From positions 37,630 through 101,629 of the forward strand of contig JADQBA010000018.1 of the NCBI GenBank assembly GCA_016903675.1: a stretch of DNA of 64,000 nucleotides. Direction: 5' to 3'. The DNA is from Stigonema ocellatum SAG 48.90 = DSM 106950 (GTDB taxonomy: Bacteria; Cyanobacteriota; Cyanobacteriia; Cyanobacteriales; Nostocaceae). The translations under genes were made by a program, and so were the position numbers. The notes beneath the pieces were generated by a model. That model was not told the DNA's origin and did no database searches. It was given only the letters and a program-made list of their open reading frames with translations. Positions 16,932-26,527 of this stretch are shown in pieces. Positions within the stretch are counted from its first letter, which is position 1; every line of letters starts with the position of its first letter.

Positions 16932-18089
16932 ATGGCAAGAGCAGCTAAATCCATCAGTCGCAGAGCAAAGTCCAAGTCAGAGTCTCCCTCCTCTGTTCCC
17001 ACATGGGCACATGACACTGAATTGGTGGGATTGGTGTTTGACCTTGAACCAACCAGTTCCACTTCTCTCTACTCCCAGTACACCATTGGATTACATGCAT
17101 GGTTTCTTGACCAAGTGCGGCAATTCAACCCACACCTTTCTGCCTATCTCCACGATGGGGAGTCAGAAAAGCCCTTCAACATTTCGGCGCTATCAGGTCA
17201 ATTCTTACCCAATGGCAAACAACTACAACTAGAAGCCAACCAAATTTACCACTGGCACGTCAATGCTCTCTCTCAAAGAGTAGTGCAATTTCTCAGTCAA
17301 TGGTTAACCCAACTCCCACAAACCCTAGAGTTAAAAGATGCTCCCCTCAGAATAAAACAGGTGAGTATCGCCAATCCACCTACCACCTACGCGCAATTAT
17401 TACAATTACCAATAGACAAACACTCTAACATCAGTCTCAGCTTTATCTCACCTACCAGCTTTCGCCGCAAAGGTCATCATTTTCCCCTCCCCGTTCCAGT
17501 AAATCTCTTCCACAGCTACCTCCGCCGCTGGAATGATTTTTCGGGAATGCCAGTAGAACAACAACCTTTTGTTGATTGGATAGACGAAGGGGTCATCATC
17601 CAGCAACACCGTTTGGAGTCAGTGAAAGTCGCAGCTGGTAAGCGGGGTTCAGTCACTGCATTCACAGGGGCAATTTCCTGTGGTTTGAGTCAGACTGCTG
17701 TCGCTAACTCTGAGTTTACCCAATTATTTTATACTTTAGCACGACTTGCTCCCTACTGCGGTACGGGACACAAAACCACCTTTGGACTTGGACAAACTCG
17801 CTTAGATTGGGTAGAACAAGAGTCAAGCGTATCTACTCAGTTTCTGACAAATATGCTAGGAGAACGTATTGACGAATTGACAGCACTTTTCACGCGATCG
17901 CGAAAACGTACAGGGGGCGATCGCACTGACAAAATAGCCTCTACCTGGGCAACGATTTTGGGACGCAGAGAGATGGGAGAATCATTGCAGGTCATAGCCC
18001 AAGATTTAGACATGCCTTACGACACAGTCAAAACTTATGCAAAATTAGCTCGTCGGGCACTTAAGCAGGACAATCTTGATAAACCTTAA
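16932..18089 (+). CDS. cas6: Second Cas6-family protein with C-terminal helix-turn-helix
   Basis: A 385-residue protein. Residues of about 30-300 have the Cas6 RAMP layout, with PTSFRRKGHHFPLPVP in the middle and the C-terminal glycine-rich loop PYCGTGHKTTFGLGQTRL. A further 85 residues follow, ending in a helix-turn-helix-like stretch (LQVIAQDLDMPYDTVKTYAKLAR) that resembles sigma region 4 or LuxR-type DNA-binding folds. The N-terminus is basic (ARAAKSISRRAKSK). It could process this or another array, or could have become a DNA-binding regulator. Its stop lies directly against the Uma2 stop. The Cas6 part is confident; the role of the extra domain is inference. Confidence 0.8.
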   Translation: MARAAKSISRRAKSKSESPSSVPTWAHDTELVGLVFDLEPTSSTSLYSQYTIGLHAWFLDQVRQFNPHLSAYLHDGESEKPFNISALSGQFLPNGKQLQLEANQIYHWHVNALSQRVVQFLSQWLTQLPQTLELKDAPLRIKQVSIANPPTTYAQLLQLPIDKHSNISLSFISPTSFRRKGHHFPLPVPVNLFHSYLRRWNDFSGMPVEQQPFVDWIDEGVIIQQHRLESVKVAAGKRGSVTAFTGAISCGLSQTAVANSEFTQLFYTLARLAPYCGTGHKTTFGLGQTRLDWVEQESSVSTQFLTNMLGERIDELTALFTRSRKRTGGDRTDKIASTWATILGRREMGESLQVIAQDLDMPYDTVKTYAKLARRALKQDNLDKP

Positions 18090-18704
18090 TCACGCCTTCA
18101 AAACCTGTTCAGCAGTTAATGCTAGTTCCGGAAAAGTCCTTGACACAATGCGATCGCCACCTTGGTAAGCTGTACACTGGTAAACTCCACCTTCATCAAG
18201 TAAGTAAACAAAGACCTTTGGAACTTTAGGATTCCCCAAATAACTACGACTACCTAACGCTAGATAATCCACAATCCAGTATTCAGAAATACCCAACCGT
18301 TGATACTCATCAAGCTTGTCAACATAGTCATCCTCCCAATTCGTAGAGACAACTTCCACAACTAGTTGCAGCGGTTCCAGCAGCGCCGAATAAGCAGCGC
18401 GGTTTGCTTCCCAGATTGTCCTGTCTACCACACTTACATCTGGCAGGCGACCTTGTTCTCTACCCTCTGAGGTCAGGGTCATAATCATAATTCTGTCTGA
18501 AACCCTATAATTCAGTTGGAGACGCTTCACTTCATCTCTGAGAACATCTGCAACAAAATCTGCCACATCCTCGTGTTGTCTCGTAGCTAATATCTTCACA
18601 ATCTCTCCATTTACAAGTTCATAACGACCATCTTCATCAGGTAACTGTTCAATAAACTGCTCAAAAGTAAGTTTTTGGTTTGTTGTGAATATACTTGTCG
18701 TCAT
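18090..18704 (-). CDS. Uma2 family endonuclease-like protein
   Basis: A 204-residue PD-(D/E)XK-fold protein of the Uma2 (DUF820) family, which is greatly expanded in cyanobacteria. The core is visible as RLPDVSVVD near residues 111-119 and LVVEVVSTNWEDDYVDKLDEY near 138-158, then EYWIVDY. Cellular function is unknown for the family. It converges on the second cas6 with no bases between the stops. A second Uma2 gene lies at 55197-55814. Confidence 0.85.
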   Translation of the reverse strand: MTTSIFTTNQKLTFEQFIEQLPDEDGRYELVNGEIVKILATRQHEDVADFVADVLRDEVKRLQLNYRVSDRIMIMTLTSEGREQGRLPDVSVVDRTIWEANRAAYSALLEPLQLVVEVVSTNWEDDYVDKLDEYQRLGISEYWIVDYLALGSRSYLGNPKVPKVFVYLLDEGGVYQCTAYQGGDRIVSRTFPELALTAEQVLKA

Positions 18705-18834
18705 AGGTCATTCCTCATCAACAGATTGAGTAGTCGATGTAGCGGATGAAATATCTGTCTTTCTTATACATAAACATAAAATGCTGGTTTTTGAATAGGG
18801 TGGCGATACGCCCACCTACAATAGTAGTTCATGG

Positions 18835-18899
18835 GTTTGTAGTTGCGCTTTAGCGCAAAAAAACCGCGATTTAACCGGCGCTAAAGCGCTACTACGAAC
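18835..18899. repeat. Palindromic element, GTAGTTGCGCTTTAGCGC family (copy 1)
   Basis: GTTTGTAGTTGCGCTTTAGC is answered by GCTAAAGCGCTACTACGAAC with a loop of about 25 bases. Copies lie at 27010-27049, 29663-29717 and 55889-55927. The rest of 18705-19043 holds no recognised gene; an in-frame GTG at 18930 could extend the next gene but is judged non-coding. Confidence 0.85.
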
Positions 18900-19043
18900 T
18901 AAGAAATTACTAGCCGAACAATTTTCAGGGTGAACCCGTCTAAAAGTGCTGATAGAGTAGAGCACTTGTGGCTATCCGCCAGATTATGGCTGATCTATCA
19001 CTTAGGGTACTACCCGGATTTCATCACCCCATACCTCTACAGC

Positions 19044-21083
19044 ATGAAGCGTAAACATGTAGCGGCTTGTCATCAGACATCGCTAATTAGTCTGTTTCTC
19101 ATCTCAATTCTCACGCCTTTCTCTGCCATTGCTACACCGCCAAGAACTGCGGACAAAACAGTAAATTGTGACATCCTCGTGGTGGGTGGTGGACTTTCTG
19201 GTGTCGCCACCGCTTACGAGGGTTTACTTGCAGGACGAACGGTTTGCCTTACGGAAATTACTGATTGGTTGGGAGGACAAATTTCTTCTCAGGGGACATC
19301 TGCACTAGATGAACGACCAACTCAGCGATCGCGTTTATTTTACTCTCGTGGTTACTTAGAATTGCGCCAGCGTCTTGGGCGCAAGTATGGCAAACTCAAC
19401 CCCGGTAAATGTTGGGTAAGCGAGTCCTGCTTTATGCCTCGCGATGGTCATGAAATCTTGAAGAATATGCTCAAAGATGCTGCATCTCGGGGTAAGGGTA
19501 AGTTTGAATGGTTCCCAAACACAGTCATTAAGGAATTGGAAAAAAGTGCCGATGGCAAACTGATTAATAGTGCGATCGCTATCCAACATCAACCAGCCAA
19601 AGGCGCAGCACCCATCAACACTCGAACCTTATCTCAAACAATCGAAGACACCTACGGCTACCAAAACTCTCCTCAGTTTACCAAAACCATCATAAGTTTT
19701 ACTCCCAAGCCAGATCAAGGCAAAACTGGAGGCAATGCTCCTAAGTGGTATGTTATAGACGCTAGTGAAACAGGGGAAATAATTGCTCTTGCTGATGTCC
19801 CCTACCGTCTTGGTATTGATGGGATTTCCTACTTAGAGCCTTCTGCTTCGGGTCCCAACAACGACCCCTATTGTCCTCAAGGCTTTACCTACACCTTTGC
19901 CATGGAGGCAACCAAGGAGCCGCAAAATTATCCTGAGCCTCCATTTTACCCTCAGTATGCACCTTATTATAGCTATGAATTGAAGAGACTGGCAAGCTTC
20001 CCCTTGATTTTCACCTACCGTCGCATCAAGAGTTCCCAGCCAGGGAAACAAATGGAATTTGGCGGTCTCAAATTTACTGCTCCCATGTCAGGGGACATTT
20101 CCATGCAAAACTGGACTTGGGGTAACGACTACCGCCCAGGAACATCCGCCGATAACCTGCTTTATACTCGCCAACAACTCGAAACCACTGGGCAGTTGAA
20201 TCCGGGAAACTGGATGGGGGGACTGCGGATAGAAACTCTACACAAAGCCGAAGAAAATGCCTTGGGCTTCTTTTACTGGCTTTTTGCTGGGACTACAGAT
20301 TCCCAACTAGGTAATGATGTGAAACAGCCGCAACCAAATATCCGCCTTTTATCTGGGCTAGATTCCCCCATGGGGACAGTGCATGGCTTGTCGAAATATC
20401 CCTACATCCGGGAATCACGACGCATCATTGGACGCCCCAGTTGGGGAGCAACAGAAGGCTTTGGTATCTGGGAAATTGATATTTCGCGTCGCAATTACAA
20501 TGATGAGTATTACCGCAACACACTCTCCCCAGATGAGTATCGCCGCTTGAAAGCAGCATTGGCAGGTTTGGAAGCAGCATCGGTACTCTCAGGTCAAAAG
20601 CCTCCAGAAAAGGCCGCACGACGTACTCGTTCTACCATCTTCCCTGATGCTGTAGGCATTGGTCACTACGCTATAGACTTCCATCCCTGCTTGACCTACA
20701 GCCCTCCGGAAACCCCTGGTAATATGGAACGTGCTGGTGAAAGACGTGGCGGTGGGCAAGCATATCCCTTTCAAATTGCCCTCAGAGCAATGATTCCCCA
20801 GCAAATCGACAATTTGCTAGTAGGTGGGAAAAGTATTGCTACTAGTCACATTGCCGCTGCTGCTTATAGAGTACACTCCTTTGAATGGTCTGCTGGCGCA
20901 GCAGCAGGAACCACCGCAGCTTTTGCCCTGAAAAATGGGGTGGCACCTTACCAATTGGTAGATGACTTGCCCAATCCAGAACCGCAACTGGAAGCCCTCA
21001 AACGACTCTTAGAGAAGAATGGTAACCCCACCGCCTTCCCCGACACCTCAATTTTTAACGAAAACTGGGAAGGTTGGAAATAA
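19044..21083 (+). CDS. Exported FAD-dependent oxidoreductase
   Basis: A 679-residue protein of the FAD_oxidored family. The ATG at 19044 gives a classical signal peptide (MKRKHVAACHQTS, a hydrophobic core, then SAIA), so export is likely; the longer GTG frame from 18930 would bury it. The dinucleotide-binding motif VVGGGLSGVATAYEGL follows shortly after, and ASETGE and LLVGGKSIATSHIAAAAYR lie further on. The substrate is not known. It stands alone between palindromic repeats. Confidence 0.8.
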   Translation: MKRKHVAACHQTSLISLFLISILTPFSAIATPPRTADKTVNCDILVVGGGLSGVATAYEGLLAGRTVCLTEITDWLGGQISSQGTSALDERPTQRSRLFYSRGYLELRQRLGRKYGKLNPGKCWVSESCFMPRDGHEILKNMLKDAASRGKGKFEWFPNTVIKELEKSADGKLINSAIAIQHQPAKGAAPINTRTLSQTIEDTYGYQNSPQFTKTIISFTPKPDQGKTGGNAPKWYVIDASETGEIIALADVPYRLGIDGISYLEPSASGPNNDPYCPQGFTYTFAMEATKEPQNYPEPPFYPQYAPYYSYELKRLASFPLIFTYRRIKSSQPGKQMEFGGLKFTAPMSGDISMQNWTWGNDYRPGTSADNLLYTRQQLETTGQLNPGNWMGGLRIETLHKAEENALGFFYWLFAGTTDSQLGNDVKQPQPNIRLLSGLDSPMGTVHGLSKYPYIRESRRIIGRPSWGATEGFGIWEIDISRRNYNDEYYRNTLSPDEYRRLKAALAGLEAASVLSGQKPPEKAARRTRSTIFPDAVGIGHYAIDFHPCLTYSPPETPGNMERAGERRGGGQAYPFQIALRAMIPQQIDNLLVGGKSIATSHIAAAAYRVHSFEWSAGAAAGTTAAFALKNGVAPYQLVDDLPNPEPQLEALKRLLEKNGNPTAFPDTSIFNENWEGWK

Positions 21084-21259
21084 TTCGTGTTGGTTGTTGG
21101 TTATTAGCGTAGCTTATAGTAGGGGCGGGTTTACCCGCCCCAGATGATGTTGTCAATTTAATTTAAAACTCTTGTTAGGTGAGATTTTTTTAAGATAAGA
21201 CCGTTCCTCATGGTACTATTACACTGTTTTGTGCTTCTTAACTACTTGGAGTGGTTTTC

Positions 21260-21715
21260 ATGCTTTCAAAACTAAATTCTCGCTTCTTGGCAACCTCGGT
21301 TTCTGTAGCAGCTTTAACAATTGGTATGGCATTTAGCCAGCAAGTTACTCAAAAAGCTGCTGCACAAACAGCAACTGATGATGCTGCACAAACAGCAACT
21401 GATGCTGATGCACAAACAGCACCTGATGCTGCTGCACAAACTGATGCTGCTGTTCAAGCCTTCCGCAATGGAGAAACTGACTTTGTCATAATTAACACTT
21501 CCGTAGACCTTCAGGATGGAGAAGTTCAAATACCCATAGCAAATTCGGTTAATGTACTGGCGAGAAGCCAGTACGACTCTGTTGACAAGTCAAATGCTAT
21601 CAAATCCTTGTTGACTCAAATTTTGAACAACGACGACCAAATTCGCAGTTTGGGATATGAACCCCTAGCTGATAAGAGTGGATCTTTGTTCATCATCAAT
21701 TCTATCCAACCATAA
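21260..21715 (+). CDS. Small secreted protein with Ala/Gln/Thr/Asp repeats
   Basis: 151 residues from the ATG at 21260, which follows TTGGAG (21247-21252). A signal peptide (RFLATSVSVAALTIGMAFS) leads to a low-complexity region of AQTATD/AQTAPD units near residues 32-62. A folded-looking tail without known motif follows (FVIINTSVDLQDGEVQIPIA). The repeat region is made of 24-27-base near-tandem DNA repeats. I do not recognise the family. A strong terminator follows, so it is its own unit. Confidence 0.65.
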   Translation: MLSKLNSRFLATSVSVAALTIGMAFSQQVTQKAAAQTATDDAAQTATDADAQTAPDAAAQTDAAVQAFRNGETDFVIINTSVDLQDGEVQIPIANSVNVLARSQYDSVDKSNAIKSLLTQILNNDDQIRSLGYEPLADKSGSLFIINSIQP

Positions 21716-21745
21716 GCTCTTATCGTTAAAGCAGGATAAGTAAAC

Positions 21746-21783
21746 AAAAAGGACTTACGTAATGACTTACGTGAGTCCTTTTT
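21746..21783 (+). terminator. Rho-independent terminator
   Basis: A 15-base stem AAAAAGGACTTACGT / ACGTGAGTCCTTTTT (one G-U pair) with an 8-base loop and a T-run, 30 bases after the stop of the secreted repeat protein. Its A/T flanks make it bidirectional. Confidence 0.85.
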
Positions 21784-21803
21784 CTTCTAACTATAGACTA
21801 AAC

Positions 21804-21906
21804 TATAGCAATCCTCCGCAGATTTCCGAACATGAGGGACTTGGGAGACTTGGAGGACTTGGGAGACTAGGGAGAGGTGTTCGGCTCTCCTGCACGGACT
21901 GCTATA
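21804..21906. mobile_element. MITE-like element, TATAGCAATCC ends (copy 1)
   Basis: Starts TATAGCAATCCTCC and ends GGACTGCTATA (one mismatch in the terminal repeats). The interior has GACTTGGGA-type short repeats and CTCCTGCACGGA near the right end, as in the copies at 42797-42916 and 52652-52751. Confidence 0.75.
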
Positions 21907-22012
21907 TAGCAATCCTAAATGATTTGTAAATATCAAGTTTTGACTGCTGACAGTTGACGGTTAACTGTCAACAGCCCAAAGGATTTGTTTTAGCTAAGAT
22001 AGGATTGCTATA
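21905..22012. mobile_element. Adjoining element with perfect 13-base TATAGCAATCCTA ends
   Basis: TATAGCAATCCTA at the left and TAGGATTGCTATA at the right are perfect inverted repeats; it shares the TA with the previous element. The interior contains a TTGACGGTTAACTGTCAA palindrome. With its neighbour it fills the gap between the terminator and clpS. Confidence 0.75.
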
Positions 22013-22053
22013 TTTGTAGTGTTGTTTTGTGAAACTCTATTGGTTAAGTATTT

Positions 22054-22380
22054 ATGGTTACCAGGCTTTCAGCAGCTGTTTACGGAATGGCAACGGCACC
22101 AACTGTAGCTCCTGAACAGTCTAAACAAGTCACCACCAAGCCCTATCCGAATTATAAAGTGATTGTGTTGAATGACGATTTTAATACTTTTCAGCATGTT
22201 GCTGAGTGTTTAATGAAGTACATTCCGGGGATGACGAGCGATCGCGCTTGGGATCTCACCAATCAGGTACACTATGAAGGTCAAGCAATTGTCTGGATCG
22301 GTCCCCAAGAACCAGCAGAGCTTTACCACCAGCAGCTACGTCGAGCGGGTTTGACCATGGCTCCTTTAGAGGCTGCTTAA
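22054..22380 (+). CDS. clpS: ATP-dependent Clp protease adaptor ClpS
   Basis: A 108-residue adaptor that passes N-degron substrates to the Clp protease. The ClpS core is clear: YKVIVLNDDFNTFQHVAECL with the N-degron-binding Asn-Asp pair, then GQAIVWIG and LRRAGLTMAPLEAA. A second in-frame ATG (M12) would also give a full domain. DUF2103 starts 5 bases downstream, a pairing I recall from other cyanobacteria. Confidence 0.93.
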   Translation: MVTRLSAAVYGMATAPTVAPEQSKQVTTKPYPNYKVIVLNDDFNTFQHVAECLMKYIPGMTSDRAWDLTNQVHYEGQAIVWIGPQEPAELYHQQLRRAGLTMAPLEAA

Positions 22381-22385
22381 CCAAA

Positions 22386-22679
22386 ATGGGCAAAAATACC
22401 GATGGCAGACTTGTTTGGAACCATTCAACCCACATTCGTAGCCTCATCCCAGTTTTAGGTCGTTTGATTTACCTCGATGGCATTCAAACCGTTACACCAG
22501 GAGAACTTGGGCGAGTGAAAGGTCACAGCCCAGCGTTACAATTGCGCGTGTCTGTACCCATTCGCGGGGGCTTTAAGGTAATTGCACGGGAAGGAAAAAC
22601 GGTGCAAGAGGTGTTTATTCTGACCCAGTTAGACCAAGAGCAACTCGAAGCAGCCATCGCGATCGCTATGAAAAAATGA
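22386..22679 (+). CDS. DUF2103 protein
   Basis: A 97-residue protein of the DUF2103 family, described as predicted metal-binding. It begins GRLVWNHSTHIRSLIPVL, with His residues that could bind metal, and has LRVSVPIRGGFKVIAREG in the middle. It is coupled to clpS with a 5-base gap. Function is unknown. Confidence 0.8.
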   Translation: MGKNTDGRLVWNHSTHIRSLIPVLGRLIYLDGIQTVTPGELGRVKGHSPALQLRVSVPIRGGFKVIAREGKTVQEVFILTQLDQEQLEAAIAIAMKK

Positions 22680-22738
22680 GTTATGAGTTACGAGTTTTCG
22701 CTCCTAACTCTCAACTCCTAACTCCTAACTCCTTTCAC

Positions 22739-23059
22739 CTATTCTTCAACACGGTGTACTGCCATTTTGTGTAGTGGTAGACTGACAATACAAGAAAATG
22801 TTAAGAAATATGACAAAGTTGTCGTTATCTTCAAAGCCATCATAATAACTTCCCAATCGGGCAGCACTATTTTCTGAATGGCAAAGGCAACACAGTAAAC
22901 TAACCAGTACGAAAAGCTCATTCTCAACAGAATTCGGTCTGTTTCTTCCGCTTCATCCTTTTGTTGTTTGCAGTCCCACAGTAATAATAGACCCGCAATA
23001 CAAGCCACAAAAGAAACAGAAACTGCAAGTTGGTGACAAATTAAACTTACGGAATGCAT
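22739..23059 (-). CDS. Small membrane protein, unknown
   Basis: 106 residues with about three hydrophobic segments (near residues 12-28, 48-65 and 74-94) and charged loops such as DCKQQKDEAEETD. No family recognised. It stands alone on the minus strand. Clean membrane topology suggests it is a real gene. Confidence 0.5.
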   Translation of the reverse strand: MHSVSLICHQLAVSVSFVACIAGLLLLWDCKQQKDEAEETDRILLRMSFSYWLVYCVAFAIQKIVLPDWEVIMMALKITTTLSYFLTFSCIVSLPLHKMAVHRVEE

Positions 23060-23360
23060 TTGTGTTTATCCCAAAGTTTCCTCATTGAGAATCAGTCTAA
23101 AGTAATAAACGTTTGGGATATACAAAACAGTAACAAACTGAAATAGAATCCTGAAAAATCTATTAAGAAGTGTTAAGTTAAGTAGCTGGACTTTCAAGAA
23201 ACACGAATTGGAGGAGGGGGGGAAGGGGGGAGTGTCCGAGGGGGGGAAGAAGTGTTTCTTTCATTCGTAGCGGGTGGTGCGCCGTCGGTGGGGTGATCTT
23301 AAGAAACACGGGAGTGGGGAGTAGGGAATAGGGAGTGGGGGAAGAGGGGAAACTACACCC
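23060..23360. repeat. G-rich repeat region
   Basis: No gene seen. It holds long G-tracts at 23212-23248 and a GTGTTTCTTTCATTCGTAGC block near 23253 related to one near 57823. AAGAAACACG/GTGTTTCTT inverted repeats and GGGGAGT STRR units follow towards 23345. Confidence 0.6.
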
Positions 23361-24137
23361 CTACACCCCTGTGTTTCTTGAAGGCCATAAACGAATCACA
23401 AGCCAAGTCAACGCGCCTGCTATCACCGCTGCACTGATACTGTATACCAGTGGGATGAAGATATTTGAACTAGGGGGAAAGTTCTTTAGGTCATCCTTTA
23501 AACTTATAACGAGAGAACCTGTAGCCAATCCTACACCGACAATGGCCACACCCTGTTGGAAGGTGCGATCGCGTTCAGCCTGGTCAACTTCAACGCGGCT
23601 ACGAAGGGTATTGATTGAAATATCTAACCACTTAGAACTCATCTCCATATGCTCATAGTCTTTTGTTATTTGTAGCAAATATTTATCTGTCACTAAGTTA
23701 CTAAATTCCTCTAAAAAATTCAGTTCGCTTTCTCCCTCTGCTTGTTTTAAAATTCTCTCCAAGCGTTTTTTATAATTACTTAAATTTATCTCTATGGTGC
23801 GACATTGAAAATTGAGATAGCTTAAGTTAATTGAATAGGGAGTTAGCGTATTCTGTACCTGACACAAGGATTGCCGGAGTAGTTTTAACTCGAGAAGGGA
23901 ATTATCTTTTTGGATAAGTTCAATAGCCTGTCGAATGCTAACTAAATAATTTTTAATATATTGTTTAATCAACCGACCTTGACCATATGCCCAGAGGATT
24001 TTGTGGCGATAGCAAAATAAGCGCATCCAATTAGGATAGAACCTCGCAGCTTTTTCGGTAGCGGCTTCATCTGGATAAAGAACAATAATAATGTGCTGGT
24101 TTTCTTGGATACTTTGAATGTTAGTAGGGTCTGCCAC
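23361..24137 (-). CDS. Membrane-anchored protein of unknown function, 5' end uncertain
   Basis: 258 residues from a GTG with no good ribosome site. The N-terminal part (HIIIVLYPDEAATEKAARFYPNWMRL) is followed by helical, coiled-coil-like sequence and two transmembrane segments near the C-terminus (about residues 195-213 and 226-247). The frame stays open upstream of the GTG into the opposite-strand STAND gene, with protein-like sequence (GQGQILGASIFEL), so the native N-terminus may have been lost or lie further upstream. Family not recognised. Confidence 0.55.
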   Translation of the reverse strand: MADPTNIQSIQENQHIIIVLYPDEAATEKAARFYPNWMRLFCYRHKILWAYGQGRLIKQYIKNYLVSIRQAIELIQKDNSLLELKLLRQSLCQVQNTLTPYSINLSYLNFQCRTIEINLSNYKKRLERILKQAEGESELNFLEEFSNLVTDKYLLQITKDYEHMEMSSKWLDISINTLRSRVEVDQAERDRTFQQGVAIVGVGLATGSLVISLKDDLKNFPPSSNIFIPLVYSISAAVIAGALTWLVIRLWPSRNTGV

Positions 24138-24181
24138 TCCCTCTTCAATTGTTAAATGATATCGTGAGAGTTCAAAGATAG

Positions 24182-25714
24182 ATGCCCCCAGAATCTGCCC
24201 TTGTCCTTCCAGGTTTTGTTCCCAATTTGAACCAGGAATTAACGACTCGGGTGATACTAGTGGTGGATCAGTTTGAGGAAGCTTTTACTCTATGTGAGAA
24301 CACCAAAGAAAGACAGCTTTTTTTTGAGTGTCTGCTGGGTGCTATAGAGCAACTAGACAATAAACTCTGCCTGGTGCTAACAATGCGGGCAGATTTCTTG
24401 GGTAAGTGTGCAGAACACGAGTATTCCGGATTAGCCAGCAAAATTCAGTCCAATTTGGTGATGGTGAAGCCGATGAATCGGCATGAGTTGGAGCAAGCCA
24501 TCATTGAACCTGCGAACCAAGTAGGCTTGGAAGTGGAGCGGGAACTGGTGGAACAGATGCTTGCTGATGTGGAAGGTCCAGGCAGTTTGCCGTTGTTGCA
24601 GTACACCTTGACACAACTGTGGCAACAGCGCGAGATAGATCGTTTAACACTGAAAAGATATACCCAATTGGGTGGAGTAAAGGAAACGCTGCAAAAGCGA
24701 GCAGACGAAATTTATCATACCCTGTCTAGGGAAGAACAAAAAATCGCTCAGCGGATTTTTCGGGAGTTGACGCAGTTGGGTGAGGGAACGGAGGATACAC
24801 GTAGACAAGTTCTCAAATCGGATTTAGTCACCTCCCCTCAATCGGCAGCACTCTTAGAGAAGGTATTGCAAAAGTTGGTAGATGCCAGATTAGTCGTGAC
24901 TTCACAACTGCGACAACGGGGAGAAAGTGACCTGACAGTAACAGTGGTGGATGTAGCTCACGAAGCACTCATTCGTCATTGGTCACGACTACGCAGGTGG
25001 GTGAATGAAAACCGTGAGGTTGATAGAATTGCACGCAGGATTAAGGCGGCTGCTGAAGAGTGGCAAAGTAAAAAAAAGTCTGAAGATTACCTGCTATCTG
25101 GTGCAAGATTGGCTGAGGCTGAAAATTTCCTCCAGAATTATGCTGATCAGGACTTGCTGTCGAGTTTAGACCAGGAATTTGTCCGAGAAAGCCAAGCAGT
25201 TCGCGATCGCGTTCTCAAAGAAAAAGAAGCACAGATTGCTGCTTTGGAACAGGCACTCAAGGAAGCTCAATTGCTCAAGAAACAAACTGACCTACTCAAT
25301 CAAGCCTTTAGAGTACGGGATTTACTCCAAATCATGCCTGTCGATGCTTTAGTTCTAGCAATCAAGTCAACTGGTCTAAATCTAGCGCAATTGCCTGGGA
25401 ATCTTCTTGATGCTGTTAAGGATAGCGGAGTCCAAGCCACAAAATTAGCCCGAGAACAAAATGTTTTCAGAGGTCATCAGGATGAAGTAACATGCGTCGC
25501 TGTTAACCCAAACGGCGATTTGATCGCCAGTAGTAGTAAGGACGGTACAGTCCGGTTATGGGACACTCACAGCCACGCCAGCGGAAATTGGGAAGATTAT
25601 CTCCAAGTGGCGTGTAATAGGTTGCGTCACCATCCCATCCTCAAAAATCCTGAAACAGAGATGGCAAAGCAAGCGTGCGCAATCTGTCAAAAGTATGTCT
25701 GGAAGCAAGCTTAG
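24182..25714 (+). pseudogene. STAND NTPase/WD40 gene, truncated at both the NTPase and the WD40 part
   Basis: The open frame begins at about the Walker B stretch (RVILVVDQFEEAFTL) of a cyanobacterial nSTAND-type NTPase. It runs through the winged helical part (LLQYTLTQLWQQR, VAHEALIRHWSRLRRWV) and a coiled coil to a single WD40 repeat (VFRGHQDEVTCVAVNP, DGTVRLWD). It then jumps to the usual C-terminal tail (LQVACNRLRHHPILKNPE). The P-loop and N-terminal effector domain are missing, as are the expected further WD40 repeats. It is therefore a 5'-truncated, internally deleted remnant, probably inactive. Confidence 0.75.
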
Positions 25715-25781
25715 TCACAAAGATTACCAGACTTCTAGGGTATACAACCTACAACATCAAATAACCCCTAACTCCTAACTC

Positions 25782-25945
25782 TACCCCTGTTAAGGTGGGT
25801 AAAAAATTTGGAAAATCAGGTCCAATTTTCGACATTTGACCTTCGTGTTCTTTGCGTCTTCGCGGTTTAAAAATATTTTTGAACCGCGAAGGCACGAAGA
25901 ACACGAAGAAAAACTTAACTTTTACGCTTCACCTTAACAGGGGTA
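25782..25945. mobile_element. MITE-like element, family A (copy 1)
   Basis: Perfect 16-base ends TACCCCTGTTAAGGTG / CACCTTAACAGGGGTA. The interior has a second palindrome around CTTCGCGGTTTAAAAATA, shared with the copies at 36091-36272 and 63836-64000, although the terminal sequences of those copies differ. STRR heptamers follow up to the moaE stop. Confidence 0.85.
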
Positions 25946-25974
25946 CTCCTAACTCCTAACTCCCCACTCCCTAC

Positions 25975-26521
<547 letters not shown>

Positions 26522-26527
26522 TTGTAC

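Noticed and set aside
18930..19043. GTG-started N-terminal extension of the FAD oxidoreductase
   Set aside because: It would place the clear signal peptide beginning at 19044 in the middle of the protein and has no ribosome site.
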